This document shows, piece by piece, positions 20,327 to 28,098 of a stretch of DNA of 28,098 nucleotides. The stretch's first letter is position 1. Each line of letters begins with the position of its first letter. The stretch is from Reticulitermes lucifugus. Lineage: Eukaryota > Arthropoda > Insecta > Blattodea > Rhinotermitidae. Location of the stretch: contig JAKCWW010007329.1 of NCBI GenBank assembly GCA_026260175.1, forward strand, positions 1,531 through 29,628, in the 5' to 3' direction. The notes below the pieces were generated by a model that worked only from the letters and a program-made list of their open reading frames with translations, was not told where the DNA came from and searched no databases. A program made the translations under genes and the position numbers.

Positions 20327-22439
20327 AACTGACCTCCCCCCACAGACCCTTATTTTGCCAGTGAGTAAGCTAGTTCATTGCCTGCCACCCTTCATTTCAC
20401 TTCACTTAGTTGAACCTCTTCCACCATTAGGTGTAGAGGGAAGCGAAGCAAAGTGTTTGCCTGTAATGAACTAAAATTTTGGATATGAGGGGGATTGGCC
20501 CACAGTATTCTAGATTTGTTTAGGGTTTACTCCTCTAGGAGGGTTGGCTTCACCTCACCTAACGAGCCCCTCCTGACCTTACCAGAGCCTCATTAGTCGT
20601 TTTCAGGATCCTCACTAGGCCTTCTCGGCTACTGCAGTAGTCCTGGAGATATCACCTGCCGTACTTTACCCCAGCAAGCAATTCCCTACTTCTGTCACCC
20701 ACCCCTCATAATGAGAACATTGAGGTTGGATTTTGAGGGGCTGCCTCTCACCCACGTTCTGCATTTGTATCAGTTGTACCTGTTTCTGCTGTTATAGGTT
20801 TTATTCATATTCTGCATTATACATGCTTTCTTGGCATATACTTCTGACTGGGAACATCAGCATGTCACCTGAAGCTGAACCTCAATTCCTTCCTTATGTC
20901 TCTATTGCACACCCCTCCTCCAGTACTTAAACTTGTGTTGGACCCATCAATATAGGTCTACCAGGCAACTGCCCCCTTCCTGTCAGGTTGAAACCCACCT
21001 TCCAATTCACCAACCTATACACATTAATTGCCATTAGCACAATAAAAATTCACTTCTCAATCTGCATTACATCACTGTACAGTAACAACATGCATATATA
21101 CACTCACAGACTGTTTTGACTATAATACACAATGACATGCTACAAAAAATGTACAGAATAAAAATGACAGAATGCAAATTTTGTATATTCATCATCTTCA
21201 ACATTATCACGAAATTAAAAGCTATATCACTTCTTAATCCATTCTAACCTCCATCATCCAGCAGTCTCTTCACACACATATATATGACCTGTGGACTATA
21301 AAAAATAGCATACATTGAAAGAAGTAAAAGCAGAACCAATTTTGCAAAAATTTGTAAACAATAAAAAACTAAATTGGATTCATACTCCCCAAGCTATTAA
21401 AAAAATCACAAACAAACCAGTAAATTCATAAACCCTGTTTTATTCCAGTTTTACATACATGACTGTTACAACAATCCACAGCACTTGCACAGCATTACAA
21501 AATGCATGGTTTAAATTACCACGTTTTATGTAAGGACATCCAAGCATATATTGTTTGTCACTAGAGTAAGCAGGCTTCAGTCAACACAAGTCCTCCAGTT
21601 AGTTTCAATCTTATGAAGTTTCTGTAGTTAGCACGATGAATGGCAGTATTACAGATGGGTACATCAGATGTGCCAGGGTGAGTCACACAGAACTTATTTT
21701 CAAAAGTGGGCATCCCATAAAATGGTTGCACTTCATATTTGTGTGTTTGCATTAAAAAAAAATTCAAATCCAGCTGTATAGCAGTATAGCTGTATAGCAG
21801 CAGCTTACAACATACACATATATAAAGTGGTTTCTGATGAACTCATATTAAGAACATGAATGATAATACTCCCTCCTCCCCCTCCTCTTTTTATTTTTAT
21901 TTTTTTTTTTATTTTTTCAATTTTGATACAGTACATAAACTGAATAGTTCCATTCAATCACAATATATACTAAATACTGTGCAAATATAGTACTGATGTT
22001 TAATAAATAAACATACAAAGTTACATTCAACACAACAAATGTTCATAACAGAGATACAGATATTACTAGTCGTATACTGTCAGTAACTACCCCAAAAATA
22101 TTTTTCCCTCAAGACCTTGTTAGCTGTGTAACATGATTCAACAGTATCCTGAATGTACTGGCATATGTCATTTTACCATTTCTGAAGATTCACTTGGTGG
22201 CAAACCTGCCTGAGTAATCACATTAAAAACACAAATTTGGTCACAACCAACCAGTTTGAAAGTTAGCTAAAAATCTTACTTCAGTACACTTGGATTACAA
22301 ACCTGAAACAAATGTATTACATAACTCCTCCAAAGACTTCTGACTTAATCCTATCACAGTCCCCATTGGATATAGAAGTTTGAATAATATGCAAACAAAA
22401 AATTTGGGCTGAAAGGTAATAACCACTTTGCGTGGTTCA

Positions 22440-22522
22440 TTTAAGGTTCCCACAGCGGTGTTGCTGAAGGCCTCTGGGATGTAACACCACATCAACATTA
22501 ACATCCCAGAAGACTTGAGTCT
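22440..22522. mobile_element. MITE-like copy, short deletion derivative, downstream of ECM29
   Basis: CCTCTGGGATGTAACACC and TTAACATCCCAGAAGAC form imperfect inverted ends only about 40 bases apart, next to AGCGGTGTTGCTGAAGG, the reverse of the AGCAACACCATTG block flanking the 24648 copy. Most of the interior is gone. Confidence 0.5.
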
Positions 22523-22563
22523 TCAGTACCCTCCTTATTTCTTGTCAACGTCATAATCAGTTT

Positions 22564-22569
22564 TTTATT
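22564..22569 (-). terminator. Candidate polyadenylation signal for ECM29
   Basis: TTTATT on the + strand reads AATAAA on the minus strand, about 460 bases past the ECM29 stop. Other A-rich hexamers occur further left, so this is only the nearest clear candidate. Confidence 0.35.
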
Positions 22570-23030
22570 ATTCAAAAAACGACAGTACATACAGAGTAAA
22601 AAAATTATTAGTAAGACATAACTGCAAGAACAATATACCATATACTTTTCCTAACATTGTGAGGTATCCATCAGTTCAGAGGATCTTGACAATCCTACAT
22701 GACATTCCTTTAACTTAATATTTACCCACCTTAAAAGGTATTATTTCAATTAAAGTTGCAATGTTGTCTCCATTAATGACAAACTGCAGAATTGCCAAGT
22801 TTCACTTCTTTCACTGTTAGACAAGTATGTAAGAGTCGTTAAACATAAGCATTTCTACAACATAAGAATGGAACAAAACCAGAGAAAGAGAAACTGCATC
22901 ACTGTCTCTTACAAAACATTGTTAAATTAACAGACCACATACACTGCAACTATGTTAAATCACAATGGCCCCACAGTTTTACATTCAAAACACATACACA
23001 AACACTCTACTAACCAGTGAAACTCTATGC

Positions 23031-23161
23031 TTATGACTTTAATAAATTCTTGATATCAATCACTCTAGACTTTATTTCTGGAGTGTTATCTTTACTACAC
23101 TCTTCCAAAGATGACCCAAATGCCACCGACAAGTTGTGCAATTCGTCAATCCGATTCAAAT
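23031..23161 (-). CDS. Ecm29: ECM29 last exon and stop
   Basis: Acceptor tactttcag, first codon completed as Asp, then LNRIDELHNLSVAFGSSLEE and CSKDNTPEIKSRVIDIKN, LLKS, TAA at 23033-23031. The final amphipathic helix with its C-SKD-TPE-K pattern corresponds to the LIESLATMQSDSRPELQEK end of the vertebrate protein. Confidence 0.88.
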
Positions 23162-26100
23162 CTGAAAGTAAAAAGTAATTACATGCCGCAACGAAATGTT
23201 TTCTCTTCTGTACAAAACTTCATGATTAAACACTAAACAAGGTTTCTGGACTTATAGAAATGAAGAATCCAACTCTACTAAAATGCCATGAAGGCATAAA
23301 AGAAGAGTAGAGGTATAGCTCCACTCATTCCTAAACTTGGCACTAGATGAAAGTGAGTGGTTAACTCCATGTACTGGCTGCTTTACCTGGGAAAGAACCC
23401 TGGAACCCAATGAATAGGAAGCTGGGTGGGTCCCAGAGCTGGTCTGAACTCTCTCTTTCTAAGAAGAGAAAAATCCCTTGCCCCTACCAGGACTAGTGAC
23501 TTTCCATTTTATATGGTCTTTATGGCAGAAAGGCAAGGTAAGAGTGAAAGGTAACTCCACAGCAGGGTACACACAACTTCTGAGGAAGACATCACAATCC
23601 CTCCAAAATGTACATCTAAAATACTGAGTTCCACTTCAGCTACATAAACACATATAACTAATAACCTGTGGCAAGTATAAATATTTACTTAGTTCATTAT
23701 GTTTAGCACCAATACTTAATGTTCATACAGATGTGAAGTGTTACTGTGAAACTCTAGTAACATACCTTTCAGTTTTCTTCCTAACAAATATAAAACATTT
23801 AAAGCTTCTTTCCTCAGTCTTGTATGCTTCAAAATACCTGAAAGAAAAAACTTTTTATATAAAGATTACTTATTTTCAACTAAAAAATTAAAACCCCAAG
23901 CTGCCTGTGGCTGAATATGTTTCACTTCAGTAACAAGACCTATACAACAACTGGATACTGACCAAATCAAGTGGGTAAGTTCATAATTCTAATAAATGAA
24001 TTTGGACTGACCATTACAAAATTAAGAAACTTTGTGAAAATAATTTCTGCATTGGAGTTCTCAGTAAAAAATGTGTACAGAGGGGACTGTGTTGGTTGCT
24101 TAATAGGTTATTTAATAAAGCTCTATCAACCGCAAGGAATGAGGTTGCATAATTTACACTGTAAAGAGCTTGTCCAGTACTAGATGCAGGGGACAGCATT
24201 TGTATCAGCAGTGTTGCCCCAGTTACTTTTGACTGACAAACTAAGATGTTTTATATTATCCAATTTCTATAATTTAGTCTGAAGATGCAGTGGAACATTC
24301 AGAAAGGTAAAGGGAAAAGTCATAAAGGAACAAAAACTGATTACCAACTAGCACTTACCAAATGCAAATTCTAAAGCCTGATAAATTTTTGCAAGTATCC
24401 TATTGAGCACCTCACTGTCTCTTTCCTCCAACACAGTTGATCCATCCAGTAAAGTCAAGCGATCCACATAGCACCTCAGAGCTGCCACAACAGCCACCTG
24501 TACAGATCTTGTACTGTTGGTCAAGCAGGATACACACTGATCCAGCACTTGCTCACGATAATGAACTGAAACATCAGCAACAAAACTGATATACTGAGGA
24601 ACTACGAAAAACTTCCTAGCAAATTGTACCAAATGGTCTGGGTCTTCTGGGATGTCATGCTCTTGTTGACTGGTAAATACCAACATGCTGAAGGATTACA
24701 GTGCCTTCAACTTCAGGGTCAAGCAGTCTGCAAAGTGGAGGTAACACCCAAGAAGACCTCAATCTTCAGCAACACCATTGTGAGAACCTCAAATCTTGCA
24801 ACTATACCAAAAGCTTGTACCAATTACATATCAGATACTACCACTACTTTGTAATACAAGGTGGCCCAAAAATCAGCTAACCACTTATTAACAAGTTAAT
24901 TGACTTTTGGGCTACTCTGTACACTTTCAACACCATTCAATATGATGCTTGGCTGTTATAAAGACATTGAAATATCAGTATGGCAGATTCTAATGGACAT
25001 ACATATTTACTGCACAAAAATATTATCTTATAAAGAAAACATCTGGAAGTAGACAACCGATGCGTGATTTCTGGCTTTTGCTGTGGTGTAAATGAGGTCT
25101 TCCATCTTCTGGGATGTTACACAGTGCTCACTGGTAGTTAGTCATCGACGTTTTGGGACAGCCTATCAGTCCCATCTTCAAGGGTCAAGCAGTCCAAGAA
25201 GTATATCTACTAATTACCAGTTAATGCTGTGTAACATCCCAGAAGAGCAAAGACCTATAACCAATCTTGCTAACTGTTTGGTCATCAGCATAATACCTGT
25301 TCAAATCTCCATGGGAAAGTTTGACAAATCCCATATCTAGCTATAATATCCACAGATAACTACCCATCCATTGACCACACGTACATGCTATAACCACTGA
25401 GAGATACTATGAAATCAGTTTCACTTAATATGCATGCCATGAACTTGAAAAGCTCTTGAAAGACATCATAAATAATAAATGGTGCTACTACCTAGAAATA
25501 ACTTTTTAAAAGCAATGTCTGAGGCTGCAATACCAACCAAAGCATAGGTACCTCTTGACTGCTTCATGACAGATTGGTCTGATAATTGCTGCCATTTAGC
25601 ATATGCATCTGTAACTATATGAATGACTTGCTATGAGGGGGCCAGAATGACAGAATTTAAACCCTTTGGTTTAATACACACATAGACATTCAAATGCCAC
25701 ATATAAACAAAGTTGCTAAAATCCTTATTTCAAATACTGGTAACTCTGAAAGTAGGGAAACACCTTAGGAACACCCTGAAATCCACCACCAAATTGTAAT
25801 AATGACAAAATAGTTCCACGTTCATAACTTACTTTCTCTGAGCAATATCTGTCTACAGTATGTTTTTTTTTATTTAATTAAAGCTTTATTTCCTTTTTGG
25901 TTTAGTACATTGAGACTCGTCTTACAGGTATCAAGTTGTTCCTTACACCAACTTCCTTTGAATTAAAAAATGATACACTCAAGTGACTGTGATGTATACA
26001 ATACCTAGATAAGTAACTGTAGTGAAAAGTATACAGTATGTTATTTATACAAGAACCAATATAGAAAGTAAAAAACATGATTGTATACGGCCAGGATGTG

Positions 26101-26438
26101 CAACACTAATATGACTGGTGAACTGTCCATATAGTCATTTTGTATGGCAGCTGCATGAACTTTTGATATGACAATTACAAAAGGGCAACTTCCTGTAGTC
26201 TTAAAATACAGTGTGGCAACAGACATTTACAAAACATGCAGCTAGGCCACAGTGCAGCCACATTAAACACATATGTAGCATACAATAAGGTACCAGTTTT
26301 ACCTTGGGTGGCATGGTTGCTAGGCCAAGCTTTACCAAGAGTCTCATATGCAGTCTCAGTGACCAGTATAAGCAGCTCCTGCCTTTTTGAGTTTTCTTCT
26401 GTGCTTCTCTCTTCATCTGACTCCTCTGTTCCACTTCC
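23031..26438 (-). CDS. Ecm29: ECM29 proteasome adapter, C-terminal four exons (5' part outside window)
   Basis: Four minus-strand exons (26438-26303, 24565-24359, 23837-23766, 23161-23031) join in phase into 181 residues ending in TAA. The product matches my recollection of the C-terminal end of animal ECM29 (KIAA0368): a charged EEN-rich linker, then the landmark ETLGKAWPSN, then the YREQ...CLTNSTRSVQ segment, LTLL, a long helix-rich stretch, TRLRKEALNVLYLLGRKL and a final LEECSKDNTPEIKSRV helix. Family knowledge: ECM29 is a HEAT-repeat scaffold that binds the 26S proteasome, links core and regulatory particles and tethers proteasomes to membranes and motors. The full protein is around 1,800 residues, so about 90 percent lies to the right. 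No exon for the next upstream segment was found before the window edge. The gene converges on the membrane-protein gene. Confidence 0.9.
23313..23500 (-). mobile_element. SINE copy in the last ECM29 intron
   Basis: Shares GTATAGCTCCACTCATTCC, GAGTGGTTAACTCCAT, CTGGGTGGGTCCCAGAGC and GAAAAATCCCTTGCCCCT with the copy at 14992-15211. Its tRNA-like head is decayed after 23490, so it would not be recognised alone. Confidence 0.68.
23766..23837 (-). CDS. Ecm29: ECM29 exon: penultimate, 72 nt
   Basis: Acceptor tttctttcag, donor gtatgt. Phase 1 to phase 1. Encodes ILKHTRLRKEALNVLYLLGR and KLK, matching the TEALSVIELLLKKL region of animal ECM29. Too short and ATG-less to show up as a reading frame on its own. 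Confidence 0.88.
24359..24565 (-). CDS. Ecm29: ECM29 exon: HEAT-repeat segment
   Basis: Acceptor ttgttgctgatgtttcag, then HYREQVLDQCVSCLTN, STRSVQVAVVAALRC and on to YQALEFAF; donor gtaagt. Phase 1 to phase 1. The open frame continues upstream of this acceptor to about 24,686, but the homologous alignment (CYRQEL following the AETQ equivalent) and the pyrimidine-rich tract support the border at 24565. Longer in-frame forms starting at other AGs near 24,640 would still keep phase. Confidence 0.85.
24648..24820. mobile_element. MITE-like copy abutting the ECM29 HEAT exon
   Basis: Begins CTTCTGGGATGTCATGCTC and has the interior CTTCAGGGTCAAGCAGTC and the far end TAACACCCAAGAAGACC shared with the 25106 copy, followed by the family's outside sequence ATCTTCAGCAACACCATTGT and GAGAACCTCAAATCTTGC. 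Its left end lies about 80 bases upstream of the ECM29 acceptor and within its upstream open frame. Confidence 0.6.
25106..25245. mobile_element. MITE-like element, best copy, in ECM29 intron
   Basis: Perfect 19-bp inverted repeats CTTCTGGGATGTTACACAG (25106-25124) and CTGTGTAACATCCCAGAAG (25227-25245), with weaker complementarity continuing about 18 bases inward (ACTGGTAGTTAGT / CTAATTACCAGT). The interior has CGACGTTTTGGGA and CCCATCTTCAAGGGTCAAGCAG. No coding capacity in 140 bases. Related copies occur at 24648, 22470 and 19727. Confidence 0.75.
25492..25608 (-). CDS. Candidate in-frame cassette exon in the ECM29 intron
   Basis: Minus strand: acceptor atagttacag, 117 open bases encoding AYAKWQQLSDQSVMKQSRG and onward to KKLFL, donor gtagta. 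It is phase 1 to phase 1, exactly what fits between the two flanking ECM29 exons, and would add 39 residues. A stronger pyrimidine-tract acceptor at 25630/25631 gives a longer form that would break phase on entry. I recall no counterpart in vertebrate ECM29. It may be a chance frame. Confidence 0.2.
26303..26438 (-). CDS. Ecm29: ECM29 exon: acidic linker and LGKAWP helix
   Basis: Read on the minus strand: acceptor ttaaattggttag, then GSGTEESDEERSTEENSK, RQELLILVTETAYETLGKAW and PSNHATQ, then donor gtaaaac. It enters in phase 0 and leaves in phase 1. ETLGKAWPSNHATQ parallels ESLGKAWPRN in the vertebrate protein, which is the strongest single identification in the window. Confidence 0.9.
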
Positions 26439-27408
26439 CTAACCAATTTAACAAAAGATAATGAGTTAACCTTCCAAAGCCTAGTGGTTACTTTATGTAC
26501 CATCAAGTTTAACATAAAAAAATTCTATATTTTGCCCACACAGTGTATTTATGTGTTTTGAATGTAGGTCACAACAAACTGTAACTTTTGCCCTACAAAA
26601 CATTAACCAACTGGTTTTTATGACCAAGCTGGAAAGTGTTTACTGTGCAGTATAAACGGGGTCTTTAAATAAGAGATTATATTTCATCCTTTTAAGGGAA
26701 ATTAGCTGTACCTTCACTGCCACTGTTACACCTAGAATGCAGCATATGATTTTCAGTTTACTTGAACTGAACCCTGTACTTTGAAGTAATTAGATAAAAT
26801 ACAAACTTCTACTTCTGATGCACTCAAAATTCAAACTTATCCAAAAGTAAAAAAATTTGATATCAGGTCCCTGGACTGTGAATGTAACCATTAAAAAAAA
26901 TATCATTGCTACAAATGTGACTGTACAGTTAAAATAAAATTTAAAACAGGCTACATTTCTCACTGTTTTCCAGTATTTCAGTAATAACCTCTAGTTGTGG
27001 TTAAAATCCCTTATGAGGGAAAGAAAGGGTACCTTACAAGGTTAGGTCTGGAAAAGCACACCAACTTAATTTTAGTCCCAGGCAAAAATATTCATAAGAC
27101 ACATTAACAGCTAAATGTGTTCAACACACCAGTGAAATCATTATACCACCATATACTGTATTTATTGAAAGGAAAAACATTAAAGCATAACTCTACATAC
27201 ATTAATTCTGCTCTGTAAAGTTAGTCATCTCTCACAGTTTGTGAATACGCTTGTTTCACTTCTAACCGGCAGCTTTTTGAAGCTACCAAACATAAACCAT
27301 CTGTCATGGCCCAGCATAAATGATGACCCATTCTACCCACAACAGAAGCACAGTTCTTACCTTCGGAGACCCTTTTCAGCACACACATGGAAAGAGTAGT
27401 ACATCAAA
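26439..27408. other. ECM29 intron, no further exon recognised
   Basis: Searched on the minus strand for the next ECM29 segment upstream of the acidic linker and for a phase-0 donor with coding sequence. The donor-like gtaagaac at 27,350-27,357 has an in-frame stop shortly upstream, so it was not called. Confidence 0.5.
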
Positions 27409-27410
27409 TA

Positions 27411-28098
27411 CAGTGGAACCTCGTTCCATCATTCCCGTTACCTTCGTTTTCCCGCATATATTGTCTGCCTTATTTGGTCCCGGAACTAGCCCCATATAAA
27501 TAACACTATTTTTTCCCGCCTCCATCAGTCCTCGAACTGTCGTTTTATCGCATCGAGCATTGAAAAATCAAGGTCCTGATGCAACATTCTCCCATATGGA
27601 CAGTTTATTTTTTAATTTGAAACGATGATTTAGTGCGCTACATGCGAATGTACTGCTGTCTTAGTGCCGCCTGGATTGCCTGCTGCATGTTGAACCAAAT
27701 ACCAGAATGAGAAAATTGCCTTAATTTCTACCATTTTAGTTTTCCGCGAGATTGAGAGGCATATATATTCTTATACAAGATCTTCGAAAGACTCGGGAAA
27801 AGTTACTGTTTTACTTTGTGTTAAAAGTGATGGAAGTGACAAACAAGTGCCGATTGTTATCGGAAAATCTCCGAAACTGCGACGTTTCAAGAATATAAAA
27901 AAATTGCCCGCCAAATACCATGCGAACAATAAAGTGTGGATGACCACAGACATTTTTTCTTTATTTCTGCATTCATTACATGCAAGTATGGGTGCGCAAA
28001 ACAGGAACATTCTCCTCTTTGTGGACAACTGTACTGCACATCCAAAGTATACATCGTTTCTAAGAAATGTAAAAGTCATATGGTACCCGGCAAATTGT
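27411..28098 (+). mobile_element. Tigger/pogo-type DNA transposon, left end, runs off window
   Basis: Starts with CAGTGGAACCTCG directly after a TA dinucleotide (27409-27410), as expected for the Tc1/mariner superfamily, pogo branch. About 280 bases later a transposase frame opens. The N-terminal CENP-B-type DNA-binding region is not recognisable in this short left interval, so the copy is internally deleted or decayed. It sits in an ECM29 intron or just upstream of the exons seen, in opposite orientation to the gene. Confidence 0.85.
27694..28098 (+). pseudogene. Tigger/pogo transposase DDE domain fragment
   Basis: The frame is open for 135 codons from after a TGA at 27691 to the window edge, with no plausible start. 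Recognisable family landmarks: VTVLLCVKSDGS, VIGKSPKLRRFKN, LPAKYHANNKVWMTTDIF, and LLFVDNCTAHP, whose Asp (28024-28026) is the second catalytic acid. The ADETG-type segment bearing the first catalytic Asp is absent upstream and the final Asp would lie beyond the window. In the family this enzyme cuts and pastes the element at TA sites; this copy looks non-functional. Confidence 0.82.

Larger units (their letters stand above)
19149..23030. other. Intergenic region between convergent genes
   Basis: Holds the two 3' UTRs, MITE-like remnants, the LINE-like fragment and a relatively GC-richer block at 20,520-20,700 of unknown nature. A T-rich tract lies at 21,889-21,918. No further exon was recognised. 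Confidence 0.6.

Noticed and set aside
26201..26515. 104-codon minus-strand frame over the ECM29 linker exon
   Set aside because: It is in a different frame from the exon; the ECM29 frame with LGKAWP and proper splice sites explains this stretch.
27771..28079. 102-codon minus-strand frame
   Set aside because: It is the antisense shadow of the Tigger transposase, which reads cleanly on the + strand.
1..28098. CRISPR array, bacterial operon or phage system
   Set aside because: No regular short-repeat and spacer pattern, no dense gene packing or Shine-Dalgarno sites; the window has introns and eukaryotic transposons throughout.

Overview
The window is animal nuclear DNA. It is AT-rich, has small exons in large introns with GT-AG splice sites, and carries many decayed interspersed repeats and one assembly gap. 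An arthropod, most likely an insect with a large, transposon-rich genome, is the best reading; the repeat families remind me of Blattodea (cockroaches and termites), but that is an impression. Most open reading frames here are chance frames. The real coding content comes from stitching short exons together by splice site and phase.

Layout. Positions 1-14,000 hold no confirmed gene. They contain two copies of a tRNA-derived SINE (1-107; 5,499-5,751, the latter with a perfect 12-bp target duplication), two minisatellites (1,211-1,427; 2,990-3,257), a CpG-rich patch (4,700-5,090), an inverted pair of repeats with a hammerhead-like core (5,325-5,378 and 7,133-7,187), a CAGGCCCGTAGCCAG-ended DNA transposon (9,309-10,039) with a second type of tRNA-SINE nested inside, and a hAT-type element with perfect 8-bp target duplications (10,491-10,894) whose centre is a 280-base N gap.

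From 14,017 to 19,148 (+ strand) five exons join in phase into a 282-residue chain: an acidic N-terminal segment, a furin-type RNKR site, a ten-cysteine ectodomain, one transmembrane helix and a 14-residue tail. It looks like an arthropod cysteine-rich, DUF19-like surface protein. Its signal-peptide exon is not securely located.

From 26,438 down to 23,031 (- strand) four exons encode the last 181 residues of the proteasome adapter ECM29 (HEAT-repeat protein). Its upstream exons lie beyond the right edge. The two genes converge, with about 3.9 kb of repeat-rich DNA between their stops. ECM29 introns hold members of a MITE-like family (TIR CTTCTGGGATGTTACACAG) and a SINE. A Tigger/pogo-like transposon begins at 27,411 and runs off the window.

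The genes show no sign of a shared pathway. The main points of interest are the uncharacterised receptor-like gene, a possible in-frame cassette exon and in-frame intron extension in ECM29, and the structured repeat motifs.
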